Assembly: GCA_949752795.1 (NCBI GenBank)
Contig: OX457061.1
Location: 31,996,425-32,060,424, forward strand
Length of the DNA: 64,000 nucleotides
Direction: 5' to 3'
From: Hyperoodon ampullatus
Lineage: Eukaryota > Chordata > Mammalia > Artiodactyla > Ziphiidae
Shown here: positions 1-11,065 of the stretch, piece by piece
Layout of the letters: every line of letters starts with the position of its first letter
Numbering within the stretch: position 1 is the stretch's first letter
Made by a program: the position numbers and the translations under genes
The notes under the pieces: model-generated
Told to the model about the DNA's origin: nothing
Seen by the model: the letters and a program-made list of their open reading frames with translations, nothing else
The model's database searches: none

Positions 1-212
1 ACTCTTGATACTATATATAAAATAGACTACTGATTGGGACATACTGTATAGCACAGGGAACTCTACCTAATGCACTGTGGTGACCTAAATGGGAAGGAAG
101 TCCAAAAGGGAGGGGATAACGGTATGTGTATGGCTGATTCACTTGTTGTGCAGTAGAGGCTAACACAACATTGTAAAGCAACCATACTCCAATAAAAATT
201 AAAAAAACAAAA
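1..212 (+). mobile_element. L1 LINE 3' end, cut by window edge
   Basis: The block matches the 3' UTR tail typical of artiodactyl/whale L1: 'tagcacagggaactctac', then 'taacacaacattgtaaa', then 'ccaataaaaatt' and an A-rich tail. It is sense on the plus strand and non-coding. The 5' part lies outside the window, so its length and target duplication cannot be judged. Confidence 0.85.
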
Positions 213-349
213 AAACTTATAGCATACTGGGGAAGAAACAAGATGTACAGCATGGTGCATGACCTGATAGAGGAATGGACCAAGAGCTATGGAAAAGGCA
301 GTAGTGTGACCTGATTGCTATTCGGGTCAATAAATCTCGGTGGAGGAAA
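213..349. other. Short unclassified stretch
   Basis: I see no gene, RNA or recognisable repeat between the L1 tail and the next MIR. Confidence 0.4.
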
Positions 350-525
350 ACGCCTTAGAAATGGACCTTAATTCTAGTCCTGCCCGTGCAATTTACTAGT
401 GGTATGACCCTACACACAGCTTTTGCACTAGGAACCTCAGCCCCTTTAACTCCAAAAATGACAATAATACCTCAAGCCTTCCTGATCTCAGAGGCTTGTT
501 GTGAGAATTCAATGAAGCAGTCGAT
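350..525 (+). repeat. MIR SINE fragment
   Basis: The order of landmarks fits a decayed MIR in sense: a 'cctgcccgtgcaatttacta' core, then 'cctcagcccctttaactcc', then 'acaataatacctcaag' and 'gttgtgagaattcaatgaa'. MIRs are ancient tRNA-derived SINEs shared across mammals. Confidence 0.7.
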
Positions 526-1149
526 GAAGATTTTGTTCAGCTGAAAATATTCTATGAACGTTTCCATCGAAACCATTCTCTTCTCAGTTGCTCCACTAAG
601 CTAAATTCACTTCAATTTAATAAATGTTCCATGAGCACTTCCTATGTTTCAGACAATATGCAAAGAACCTGGGATACAGAATAGATATAGACCCCACCCT
701 CAGGCTCTTCACCATCCAGCGGGAGAGATAGACACACGCACAGGTAAGTACACAGAGTGTGGTTCATGCAGTAATAGACAGACATTGTCATTGTCCAGAA
801 GAAGGAGCACGCAACAGGACTGGTGAACTCTGTTGTGTCAGGGGAGGTACTGTTTGCCTCAAGGAAAACTCATGGGGAGGAAGTCTGAGAGGTGTTTCGG
901 TGTTTCAAAGGCATGCTGGAATAGGAGAGGGCTTGCCAGGCAGAGGAAATAGTATATGTGAAGGCATAGAACCCCTGCAACCTTGGACCAGCATCTTCTG
1001 TGTGTGTGTGTCCCTGTCCCTGTATATGTTGACCAGAGAATGGGGCAGGCAACCCTGAGCAGTTCTCTGTGGTTCAAGAAGAAAGTAAGGGCAAGAGAGG
1101 TAGATGGGCAGGAGGGGTAAGGAGAGTTTGGCTGAGAGGTTGGGAAAAA
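526..1149. other. Unclassified non-coding DNA
   Basis: There is no gene or confident repeat here. A short (TG)n run lies at 1000-1010. The open frames seen are under 100 codons and resemble no protein I know. Confidence 0.4.
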
Positions 1150-1365
1150 TATTACTAGCTCATACCTAATGAGTATTTACCATGTAACAGGCTTTTCCCT
1201 GCATTGTCTCACAAAACACGGTCCCTTTTATTATTAGTTCCTTTTACAGATGAAGAAACTGGTCAAGTGAGGTTAAATGACTAGCCCAAGATCACAACAC
1301 TAACAAACTGAGGAGCCTGGGATTCATACCTGGCTCTAGAATTACAGACGCTGATGTTCCAGAAA
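1150..1365 (-). repeat. MIR SINE fragment, antisense
   Basis: 'cttttacagatgaagaaact', 'agcccaagatcaca' and 'gagcctgggattcatacctg' are the reverse-complement signature of MIR in the right order. Confidence 0.8.
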
Positions 1366-2485
1366 GGACCAGGTTAAACTAGGGCTGTGCTTCAGTATGT
1401 AGTGAAAGTCATGTGACCCTCAGATAATTGTAAACAAAGCAGCAGAGTTCATTTTCACCTCCACCAGGCCAGCTTCCGGAAGTAGTTTTCTACCTCGATC
1501 TCCGATCGTGAGCCTCTTAACCCTGCATTATAAGGTCGTGTTTCTTTGTGCCCTTCCAAGAGGAGCTGGAGCCTTTCAGCCGAAGAGGAGACACCAGGTT
1601 TCTTTTCTGCAACAGCAAGCCCCCAGGCCAACTTCCTAAGAGATCTTTTCTCCTTCCCATTGCTAAATTTGACTGACCAGACGTTCTATGGAGACGGAGT
1701 TTATAAACCTCACTTCCTGCGACATTCCCCACCCCTCCCCCATTCCCTTGCAGGCAACAGCTTGGAGCTTGAAGCCCCCTCCCCTTGGAATCCAGGCCCT
1801 GGGAGCTTCAGAAGCCTATAGGGCGCCTTCTGAATCTGGTCTTTGCATAATAGCAACCTCATTGGGTTGCAGCCCTGCCTGCAAAGGTCACAGTGTGATG
1901 AACCCATGATTAACCCTGTTCTCCAATCAGAATTTTGATCTAATCTCTGGGACTGCACGGTTTTCACACACATGGTCCTTTTGTTTCTGTAGAACTGGAG
2001 ACCTAAAATGTGACAGCCTCAGCTATGCCAAGCACCAGAGGAAACCATGGAGTTCAGATTACATATATTAGGCATTTTTTTCTTCCCGAGCTTCAGTTCT
2101 CAACAGGCTCAAGCAGACCTCGGGTGATGGAATAGTTTCCTCCAAAGGAGGCTCTCCCCTTCCGCGGCCTTGCCATGCAAAGGACACTGACACCAGCAGT
2201 GTGTATTTTGCTTGGCTGTGATGTAGCACAATTGCATTTTGTCGGCAGGCTGGAAGTGGCCACCCCGGAGCTGCAAGCTATGGAGAACGTTCATTTCTGC
2301 CACCAGAGATGGCTCAGCCACAGACATGGGTGACAAAATGGAAACTGGCATTGACCTTGTTGCTTTGCAAGGAGCAGATGGGACCTGGAGTCTGGTTAGC
2401 TAAGAAAAATGAATCAAGCCTCCTCGGTAGTGTTTGAAGAACAAGAGCTGGACCCAGCAGAATTCTTCAGTCTCCTTCCTCACCG
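1366..2485. other. Repeat-poor DNA with clustered factor-site-like motifs
   Basis: No repeat or gene is recognisable. Visible motifs are an ETS-like palindrome CTTCCGGAAG (1473-1482), a second ETS-like CACTTCCTG (1711-1719), TTATAAA (1701-1707), AAAGGTCA (1883-1890) and CCAAT (1923-1927). Each is short enough to occur by chance, so a regulatory role is only a guess. Confidence 0.2.
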
Positions 2486-2546
2486 CTGTGTGTGCGTGTG
2501 TGCACGCACGCATGCTTTTGCATGTGCATATACACGCACACATGCT
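2486..2546. repeat. Imperfect alternating TG/CA tract
   Basis: The stretch runs from (TG)n through GCACGCACGCATGC to ACACGCACACATG, alternating purine and pyrimidine with only short breaks. It is a degenerate dinucleotide microsatellite with near-palindromic parts. Such sequence can adopt the left-handed Z form. Confidence 0.75.
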
Positions 2547-2754
2547 GTGTCTGACATGCCCTGGAGTGCCCTTGTTCGTGCCCTGTCGCATATTTGGCAT
2601 TTGACTGACATGTAAAACTCCCACAGACATCAGTAGGACAGTAGCTCAGAATGCATGAGATTTTTGCTGTTGATAAGAAGACAGAGAGGAAAATGTTACT
2701 GAGACTACTATCCAATCCCTCCAGGAGCCCTTCAGAGAAGGGAAGTCCCTCTTT
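2547..2754. other. Unclassified DNA before the SINE
   Basis: No recognisable element. It ends in the A-rich target site used by the SINE. Confidence 0.4.
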
Positions 2755-2996
2755 AAAAAGTCAAGCAAAGGGCTTCCCTGGTGGCGCAGTGGTTGGGACT
2801 CCGCCTGCCGATGCAGGGGACACGGGTTCATGCCCCGGTCTGGGAAGATCCCACATGCCGCGGAGCGGCTGGGCCCGTGAGCCATGGCTGCTGAGCCTGC
2901 GCGTCCGGAGCCTGTGCTCCGCAACGGGAGAGGCCACAACAGTGAGAGGCCCGCATACCGCAAAAAAAAAAAAAAAAAAAAAAAAAGTCAAGCAAA
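2755..2996 (+). mobile_element. CHR-type tRNA-derived SINE with target duplication
   Basis: The element body runs about 2770-2981. It starts GGGCTTCCCTGGTGGCGCAG and has an A box (TGGCGCAGTGG, 2782-2792) and a B box (GGTTCATGCC, 2825-2834). It ends in 'ccgcataccgc' and a run of As. The 15-bp direct repeat aaaaagtcaagcaaa flanks it exactly (2755-2769 and 2982-2996), as expected for L1-driven insertion. Long open frames through it, on both strands, come from its GC-rich body and are not genes. The family is restricted to whales and relatives, and the perfect duplication suggests a fairly young copy. Confidence 0.95.
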
Positions 2997-3069
2997 AAAA
3001 AGAAAGTCACGCAAGAGGTGAGGAAGAAAGCTAATGCAACCAAGTGTAAAAATGCACCCACCCCAAATC

Positions 3070-3320
3070 ATCTGCGTGCACCCTCATCCTTTTGGTTTTG
3101 CTCCTGGTGGCTCCCCCCACCAGGAATGTCCTTACCCTCCCATTTCACATTTCTGGTGAAATCCTTTTCATTTTCCCAGTCCCAACTGAATTTTCACTTC
3201 CTTCAAAAATCCTACTAGGATTTTTCCCCACTCAGCACAAGTCATTCCGCCCTCTGACCTGTAAGTTTTCTGAGAGAAGAGAGGCTATGCCCGACACATA
3301 TATGCCAGGTACTCAATGAT
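3070..3320 (+). repeat. L2 LINE 3' fragment
   Basis: 'ggctccccccaccaggaatg', 'gtaagttttctgagagaaga' and 'gccaggtactcaatgatg' follow the order of the L2 3' end, in sense. Confidence 0.6.
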
Positions 3321-3535
3321 GATACAGTAGAAGGACCACCAACCGGGAAACAGTGGGGCCTGAGTCCAAATCAGGCTCTCCCACACTGGAACTGTGAGAC
3401 TTTGGAGGTAGCCTCCCCCTGCCTCAGTTTTCTCATCTGTAAACATGTAATGACCCCTTCATGAGATGAATGGGAATATTTAATGAGATAATGTATGTAA
3501 AGAACCTCGCACATAGTAGGTAATTCAGTACATAG
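3321..3535 (+). repeat. MIR SINE
   Basis: A nearly complete MIR in sense, with a degenerate tRNA-like head, 'tgcctcagttttctcatctg', then 'taatgagataatgtatgtaa' and 'cgcacatagtaggtaattca'. Confidence 0.85.
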
Positions 3536-3719
3536 GGCTTCCTTGGCCCAGAACCCGAGTCTGATTCCTCTTTGTATTGTATTTTGTACAATTGCTCACC
3601 CATTTTAGGCATGAGATGAATCTTAATTAACTAAAGTAAACAGAACATATTTTCTACTTTGTCATTCTAAGGCATTGATATCAAATAATCAAATTAATAA
3701 TGCTAAGGGAAACAGTAGC
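3536..3719. other. Unclassified DNA
   Basis: AT-rich spacer between two MIRs. No feature recognised. Confidence 0.4.
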
Positions 3720-3892
3720 AAGCCCTAGTACACAGAGGCTTTATCTTATCACAAAGGCATGTATTATTTTATCTTCATTAAAAACTCTGAAGGTAGATAC
3801 AGCTATCCCCTTTTGCAGATGAGGAAACTGAGGTACACAGCTGGCAGTGAGTGAATAAGATTTCAGACATAATCCTAGTGCTTAGCTGTCAC
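3720..3892 (-). repeat. MIR SINE, antisense
   Basis: 'ttttgcagatgaggaaactg' and 'aggtacacagctggcagtga' are the MIR reverse-complement hallmark. Confidence 0.8.
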
Positions 3893-3896
3893 TCAG

Positions 3897-4075
3897 ACAG
3901 TGGTTCTCAACTATGGCTGCACAGGAGTACCACCTGTGGAGCTTGTAAAAATGCCAATGCCCGGACCTCACCCTCAGATTTAGGCTCAGTCTGAAGTGGG
4001 ACCCAGTGATTGTTTTTAAAAGCCTCAAGTGATGCCATATGCAACCAGGGATGAGAACTCCTGACTTCAGGCAAT
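3897..4075 (+). mobile_element. MER5A-like hAT DNA transposon
   Basis: It opens with the terminal inverted repeat CAGTGGTTCTCAAC and 'atggctgcacaggagtacca', and closes near 'gatgagaactcctgactt', an imperfect copy of the inverted end. MER5A is a non-autonomous hAT (Charlie) relic. It has no coding capacity. The 8-bp target duplication is no longer clear. Confidence 0.85.
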
Positions 4076-4234
4076 GCGGCAGTGCAGGTAGAATTTTATA
4101 TCTTAACATAGCTCATGTTTTCCAGGTTTATCTCGCCCAGATTTGGGGACAGAACATCCCAACTTCATGAAATTGCTCTGATAAGATAATTCTGTCAACG
4201 CCTCTCCAGCAGGTCTGGGTTGGGTACTTCTGAT

Positions 4235-4420
4235 ACACCATTTATTTCCATGCCTAACTCTCATTCATTCATTTAGTTGGCCCTTCTTTCAATCAGCAAG
4301 CCCTCTGAGCTCCTATCAAGAGCAAGGGGGAATTACAAGCAGGTAATTCAGAGGAGCAGTGCTGACCTTCAAGGTGCTCAAAGTCTAATGAAAGAGGGAG
4401 GCAAAGGACGAAAGCAAAGG
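4235..4420 (-). repeat. L2 LINE fragment, antisense
   Basis: 'tcattcattcatttagttgg' followed by 'cttcaaggtgctcaaagtct' matches the reverse complement of the L2 3' end (the 'attcattcaacaaatattta ... ggagcttacattctag' pattern). Confidence 0.6.
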
Positions 4421-5479
4421 ACTAGGGGTCAATATGGTTAGTATCGGGAAGGAGATATGGTAGTTGCAGAAATCTGTAAGGCACTCCTAAACGCTCCCTC
4501 ACCATCCTCACCTCCTCTCTTACCCTGGTGCTATAAATCCTGCCCACAAAGAGTTTGTAGCTAGTCATTATTGCCTCAGAGGAGTAGGTATCCCAGATAT
4601 TCCACAGAAGGAACAGAGCTGGTTGTGGGCCTGAGTCCCTTTCTAGGGTCCCGCCATGAAGGAAGCCGCAGGGATGCAGCACCTCACCCCACTGGGGGAT
4701 TGGGGATGGGAGGAAGGGCCAATAACCTTCTGGAGTGCTGGAGGCTTATGCGTAAACACTTTGGGACGGTCACTCTCTCCTGGGCCTGGTGGGGGGCTTC
4801 AGCAGCCCAGGGCTGGAATGCTGTTCTGCAGCCCAGGGCTGGAATGCCTTTCGTTACCTTGAAAAGGCAAACATGAATGGATGGACAGAGGGCTAGGGAA
4901 AGCCATGGCACAAAAAGACAGCACAGAGGTCAAAACCGGAGATGCTGCAGCCCTCACTGGCTGCAAATATGGCCTGGGGTAGAGGTGAAGCCAAGGTTAG
5001 GAGCCAGGACCAAGGAGAAATGGAACCAGGTGCTAGGAGCAAAGCAGAAGCAAAGAACTTTTGCCAAAGGGCAGACTGCAATGTCCTAAGCTCATCTGGT
5101 GGGGGGGAGGGGTCACTGTCTCTGTCCTGAGTGGAGCAATCCAAGCAGAAGGAACAGCATGAACTCAGTCTAGGATTTACTATCGAAGTGTCAATAGGGT
5201 GTCAAGGTATTTCACTGTCAAGGATCTGGGCTTCATCAGCTTTATCTCTGTCTTAGAACATGAGGCCCCAAACTGGTAACCACACCCCAGGTGTGTCTGA
5301 GTCAAGCACAGATGTGCAGGACTGTCTCTTCCTTCCATATTCTAGACTTAGCACCCAGACAATGCCCTTTCATCAATTACTGTTCAGCGGCATTTACAAG
5401 GTGAGACTATCCTATGGCCAGATAAGTCCTGAGCCCCAGCTAATTTTCATGTTGTTATATTTCACAACAATACCATTGT
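4421..5479. other. Unclassified DNA with a two-copy tandem repeat
   Basis: No gene or known repeat. A 20-mer, gcagcccagggctggaatgc, occurs at 4802-4821 and again at 4828-4847, giving a 26-bp period. A run of eight Gs lies near 5100. Confidence 0.5.
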
Positions 5480-5660
5480 GTCTCTGGACTTCTTTACATG
5501 CAACTTCTTCTGGATCCACACGATATTCATGTGTAATTTATAGGACAAGTATATGTCCCCAGAGAGGTTCAGAGAGGTCATGACTTGTCCAAAGCCACAA
5601 AGCCAGAACTAGGTCTCAGATCTCTGGACTTATGTTCTGGTGCCCTTTTCATTACTGTGT
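5480..5660 (-). repeat. MIR SINE, antisense
   Basis: 'gaggttcagagaggtcatga', 'cttgtccaaagccacaaagc' and 'ggtctcagatctctggac' follow MIR antisense order. Confidence 0.7.
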
Positions 5661-6494
5661 TGACCTTGCTCTAGAGAGATAGCCTGTTAGCTTTAGAATC
5701 CATTCTTTGATTTCTGGAGTGGCTGGTCCAGGTGGGTGGGGTGTGGAGTTTCCCATGAGGGCAAACAGGGTGCATCTGAAGCCCACAGGGTGCACTATGT
5801 GACTTGGGTGTGTAGGGGAGCAAGTGTGGGTCCTGATGGAGGAGCAGAGACATGATGGGCTGTAATGTGCTGAGTACCAGGGGAGGCTCAGACAATGGTG
5901 GAATCTGGCCAGAGATGCTGCAGCTGGGACCACACTTCCCATAGGAAGCCCGACCTGGAGGGAGGGATCTCAGGAGATCTATGGGGCAACAGGGGAGTCC
6001 TGGGATGAGAAACACCTGGGTGCCCTGGTGGCAAAGGCCCCTCCATCCAGACTCATCTGTAAGGAGTTTGGTTTATACCACCAATCATGCAATCCCCAGT
6101 GTCTGAGGACTCCTCCATCCCTCCACAGTTTGAGTCACAGTGCAGGTGCCTCATCCCAGATGCCCGGTCAGATGTCGGGGCATTCACTCTGGCCCAAGTG
6201 CTGTGCATGGGATGGACCACTGGAACCCAGAAGCAGAGAGTGAACTCTGGCTTCTGGGAGCCCACAGGGTCTGGGGCATCAACTCAGGCTTCTGACCTAG
6301 GGTGATGTGTGGATAGTTACCTTTGATGGCTCCAAGCTTTCTCACACATTTTCTGATCATGGGTGGCTTGAATGAGGTAGAAGGGTCTTTGTGCAGCCTG
6401 CCTGAGTAGCCATGCTGGCGTTAAGTGAGAAAGCAAGGCTGTGTTATGGCATGAGTTTGGTGGCTATCCAGGTAATTCCCAGGGCAGCAATGAG
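5661..6494. other. Unclassified non-coding DNA
   Basis: I recognise neither a gene nor a repeat. Overlapping open frames on both strands (up to 114 codons) show no family resemblance. Confidence 0.4.
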
Positions 6495-6690
6495 GGCACT
6501 CAGATTAGAACCAGCAGACTTGCGCTTGAGTCCTAATTCTGCTGCATTAGTGGTGGGACCTTGGGCAAGTCATGTAACTTCCCTAAATCGCCCTTGTCTT
6601 GACTATAAAATAGAATAAGATCTCTTAAGTTTAACTTATAAAGTTAGTGTGCTGGAAAGGACTGTAAAGCTTTTGAGAAGTATACAAATG
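6495..6690 (+). repeat. MIR SINE
   Basis: 'accttgggcaagtcatgtaa', 'cttccctaaatcgc' and a degenerate 3' half identify a MIR in sense. Confidence 0.8.
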
Positions 6691-6699
6691 TGAAGAGTT

Positions 6700-6815
6700 T
6701 TAATGCAGACTCTAAAGCCAGTCCATCTGGGTTGGGAATCCTGATCTAGCTTGGGCAATCCTGACCCGCTATGATTCGGTTTTTTCATCTGTGATATGAG
6801 GATGATAATACACAA
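6700..6815 (+). repeat. MIR SINE fragment
   Basis: 'gactctaaagccagtccatc', 'tgggttgggaatcctga' and 'ttttcatctgtgatatgagg' show a second, partly deleted MIR directly after the first. Confidence 0.7.
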
Positions 6816-7109
6816 TTCATAATCATAGACTTGAAATCTTTGGATTGGAATATGATTTAGAATGTAGAATTTTTCATATTTTATAACAGTAACAAAATGT
6901 GTATACTGTGTACTTCATGAAACCCTCAGAAGGTTCTGGAACAACACTCTATCATCAAACACATTCATGTTGTTTCAGTGAAACTTGACTGTTCATAAGT
7001 GGGATAAATAAAGGCCATGAAAAGCCTCATGTTAGATCAGATACGGTTTTGCTGCCAGAGGAGTTTGTATCAAACTTGCCCGAAAATTCCCATTTTCATT
7101 GCTTTTCGG

Positions 7110-7256
7110 ACTGTGGAATTGTAGGTAAGGGATTATGGACCTGTAGTACCTGCCATTTAGGGTAGTCATGAAGATAAAATAAGTTAATGTGTATAAAGGG
7201 CTTAGACCAATGCCTGGCATATAGTAAGCACTGAATAAATATTAGCTATTATTACT
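7110..7256 (+). repeat. MIR SINE 3' half
   Basis: 'aataagttaatgtgtataaa', 'gggcttagaccaatgcctgg' and 'catatagtaagcactgaata' match the 3' half of MIR. Confidence 0.85.
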
Positions 7257-7819
7257 TTTATTACCTTAAAGAGTAAAACCAAGAGAGAATGAGGTTTCAC
7301 AGGCCCTCACTGACATTTCTCAGATTTCTATTAATTAATGAGCTAATAGATTTGCTGGGGAACTAATCTCCTATCCCTTTGCCTGCTGAGAAAATATATT
7401 TCCAGGTCTGAGCTGTAGTCCGCACTTAAAGGGACAGTACTATTTTGAGGACACACGAGCATATGTGCAAGTCAGAGAGAAAGGCTTCAGGCCCAGCAAA
7501 ATGCTAACAGGTTGCAAATATGAAGTATTTTAATTTTCTTCTTGCTATTTTCATGCATTTTCTAAATTTTATCTTTTGAGCTTACTTGACTTTTATAATG
7601 AGTAAAGCAAGTACATTCTCTTCTAAGCTCTCTCCCGTTTCCTCTTCCTTAGAAACTAGTTCCCATACTCAGGCTCCCATTTATAAGGTAACCACCAAGC
7701 AACAAACTTTTACTGATTTCCAACTATATGTCAGACTGCAGAAAGTGGTAGGAAACAAAAGGAGAACCCAGACACATTATTTGAAAACTCTTCAGCAAAA
7801 TCACTTCCTATTTGTATAG
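7257..7819. other. Unclassified AT-rich DNA
   Basis: No element recognised. The longest open frame is 77 codons and unremarkable. Confidence 0.4.
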
Positions 7820-7990
7820 CAATTTATAGTTCACACGGTGCATTGATATAAATTCTCTCAAATGTTCCCTCTCTCTACAAGAGGGAAAGTGTATATTTCA
7901 GTCGACATTTTATGAAGAAACTTGCCCCAGTTCACTCAGCTTATTAGGAATGAGGTTAGACTCAAACTTCGGAATCATGTGAGTGGTTTA
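7820..7990 (-). repeat. MIR SINE, antisense, diverged
   Basis: 'ttatgaagaaacttgcccca', 'gttcactcagcttattagga' and 'gaggttagactcaaac' fit a decayed antisense MIR. Confidence 0.6.
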
Positions 7991-10669
7991 ACAGGATGAA
8001 AGCAGCATTCCTAAGACCTTGGAAATCAGTGACACTTTCAGAGGTAAATATTAGGACATCAAGCTGTAAATGACTGTGATCAACTATATGTACAATCTCT
8101 ACCTTGGCAACAAATGGCAATGGAAGCTAAAGAGATTTGGGGGCACCACATGAGATCCTTAAAGATTGGCCTCAGGATAGTCCAACTTTCTAAAGCTGGG
8201 CATCATTGAATCTAAGGAAAAAAGCTTCAACCAAAGACAGATGTTTGGAAGACAGTACTGGAAAGAGAAAGTACTTAAGAGGATATGGTCTTTCTGTATT
8301 CAACACAATCAAAGGGGCAGTGCTGCAGAAAATGCAACTTCTCAGATTAGGGACATCAATAAGAACAAAGTTCCTTTGCTCAGAATCTACTCACAGGTAA
8401 CCTTTGGAATATCTTTTGACTTCCGAAAGAATAGGGGTGTGGGCTGATATGCTGCTAGCAACATTCTTAACATGAAAAATTTTGTTTTGTTTCCTTTGAC
8501 TTTTGTTAGAAGGAATCAGTCCCTAAGTGTCTGACTGGTGTTAACTGTACTGTCCAAGACAAATTTGGGAACCCAGAAAGCAAACATCAGACCCTATCCA
8601 AACAAGGTCCTATGAGCTTAGACCCTGTCCAGACATCCTGCCCACCTTCTTAATGACATTGTGACTTCTCCACGTTCTAACCACCCAGAATCCAAGTCAA
8701 TGCTCCATCTCTTCTTCAAACTTGGTCTTCTAATCTCATACAGCTTTTTCTGGGCAAAGGGGGTGGGCCTGCCTGCCCTAATTAAAAGGAAGGGAATCAC
8801 TCAACATTTTGTTCCGCATTCTTCTACCCCAGATAACCCTCTCTAATTCGATGTTGGCTGGCAATCTGGAAATCCTTATTCTTATCAGGAGAATTTCCAT
8901 TGCTAAAGGGGAGGGCGCACTAGGCCACATCCTGTGTTCTGGGAGAGGCTCACAAGAGTCAATTGCAATGCTTTGGACTCAAACAAAGTCAGGGACTTTC
9001 TTAAGTGGATTCAAAAAACAAGCCAGGACAACAAGCTCACTGTAATTTTTCTAGTTCCTTCCTCCTTTGCTTGCAGAAGTCCCATTGCCCCAGGCACCAC
9101 AGTAGACAAATTTTGCATTTGCTAAGTTCTTCCCGTGGACTAGCAGAACTCCTTGCCTGGCTCCTGACTTGAAAGTGTTTGGAGCCTCACGTGATCAAAC
9201 TAATACTTTATAGGCCTGGAGTCCTCAGTGTCTACAGAGCACAGCCACGGGGGCCTGGAAGATGCTTGTGTTTCGGAATTGCGTAGAGGTAGACTGCACT
9301 CAGGGGATTTGTTCATTTTAGCAACCTTGGCAGAACTTCCCTGCGTGACCTAAATAGAATATCTTCCTCTACATAAAGCATGCATCAGGGTATTTCCTGA
9401 TTTATTCATGAAAGGTTTGCTTTACAGAGGCCTCAGGAACTGTGCAATCTCAAAATACCTGATACATAGAGCTGGATGCTAGAGTGGCATTTGCACAAAT
9501 TGCTGTGATAGATGGGCTGTGCAGGATGGTAGCAGAAGTGGATTCATTTAAATACTCGCTGTTGTGGGTTGCTCTTTTAGAGGAGGAAGTAAGACCCAAC
9601 ATAGAGATTGTTAGCAACAACCTGGCAAAATTTTCTCTCAACAGAGAGTAATTGATCAAGGAATAGAAACAGACATGAATAAAATGTATGTGCACTAAAT
9701 GGGGATACAGAACCTTTATCTGCTAATCGCTCATTGGTTCATTCATTCATTCCCAACTAGAGAATCAACCTATCAGCAGCTGATAGGCTGAGTTCCTTTT
9801 AGGGTACATAGTAACGGCTATACATGGGATCATAATGACAATAGCATATGCAATGTTTGAAATCTGATCAGTCTTGGGAATTTGGGGTTCTTTTGTTACC
9901 ATGGGAGTCAGGGTGGGGGGAATCAATCTCCCACCTAAGGGAGAAAGGGAGACTGGTTTCTCCCAATCAAAGGCAGGCATTTTCAGGTGGATCCACCGTA
10001 ATATCTCTGAGCATGGATTTATCTAATGCTTGGGTATTTTCATGCTAGGGTATTTTTACCAGTGCAGCAGATGGACCTCGGTTGCTCGCAAAGACGTTTT
10101 ATTTTGGAGCTTGTGAAGAGATTGGGGTTAATGTACAATAAAGTGAAAGTGACGTTTGTAAAGATGGTGCGAGCAGAATGCCAAGATCCATTACCCTGAT
10201 AACCCCCCAAAAAGGCTGGCAGCCTCCACTGGTGAACTGCTACTCAAATCCCATCAGCGTTACTTGCAGGTCACATCTCCACTTTGTGGCAAATTTCCAG
10301 GGTTTTTCACCTGCCAAGCAACTAGTCCCAACTAAGACAAGGAGACACTGTTTCACAAACTTTGCTTTGGGGCCTAGAATTTTGGGGAGAGCCAGACCTG
10401 GTTCTTTCTCCGGCAATGATGAGAAGGAAAACTCAGGTGCAGGCCTTGAATCTGATGCCCTGGAGCTGAAGTGTCAGAATGAGGTCTGATGACAGTGTGG
10501 TGAGTATAGGCTGAGCTACAGGGGCTGATGCTTCTCTTTAGAGGGTGATGGGTATTAGTTACCCAGAACTGTTTGTATCCCTGGCGAGAAAATAAAGAAG
10601 ACTTCCTGGAAAGGATCTTCGAGGAAGGGAAACCAACTGGAGGACAGTATTTGAATGAATTAACCTTCA
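7991..10669. other. Long repeat-poor block
   Basis: About 2.7 kb in which I recognise no transposon, RNA gene or coding exon. Open frames stay near 100 codons or below, with no recognisable product. It may be old unique intergenic or intronic sequence, or repeats too decayed to read by eye. Confidence 0.4.
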
Positions 10670-10820
10670 GAGATTTCCCATGACCCACAAGATCAAGTCT
10701 AAATTCTTAGTACAGCCTCCAGTTCCTCCACCATCTGGTCCTGGACTAACCTTGGGTCTTTCCATTGTCCCCAGACAACATGTGTTCTGACCATTCCAAA
10801 CTGTCCTTTGTTTCCTGATG
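10670..10820 (+). repeat. L2 LINE fragment
   Basis: 'agtacagcctccagttcctc', 'caccatctggtcctggacta' and 'gttctgaccattccaaactg' resemble the part of L2 upstream of its 3' end. Confidence 0.65.
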
Positions 10821-10824
10821 CTAA

Positions 10825-11065
10825 TGATAGCCAACATGTAACCAGGCATCTAAAATGCCAGGACCTAGGCTAAGTGCTGGAAGAATTTCGTCGTTTACTC
10901 TTCAGAGCAGTCTCTGAGGAAGACACTATTAGGGTCCCCAGTTTAAAGACGAGGAAACAAAAGCAGAGGTTATAAAACTGGGTCAAAAGCTGTCAAGAAG
11001 GTTGGGATTGGAAGGCACTGTGACTCCAGGGCCAGCCTTTAACCACTTCAGCATCCCTGCCTCCT
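10825..11065 (-). repeat. MIR SINE, antisense
   Basis: 'aggacctaggctaagtgctg', 'tttaaagacgaggaaacaaa' and 'agcagaggttataaaactgg' mark a long antisense MIR. Confidence 0.75.

Noticed and set aside
2651..3034. 127-codon open frame on the plus strand
   Set aside because: Most of it is the CHR-type SINE and its A tail; the same kind of frame appears in all three SINE copies.
9765..9980. Nuclear mitochondrial insert
   Set aside because: The antisense frame looked faintly mitochondrial (isoleucine/proline-rich), but no mitochondrial gene motif is recognisable.
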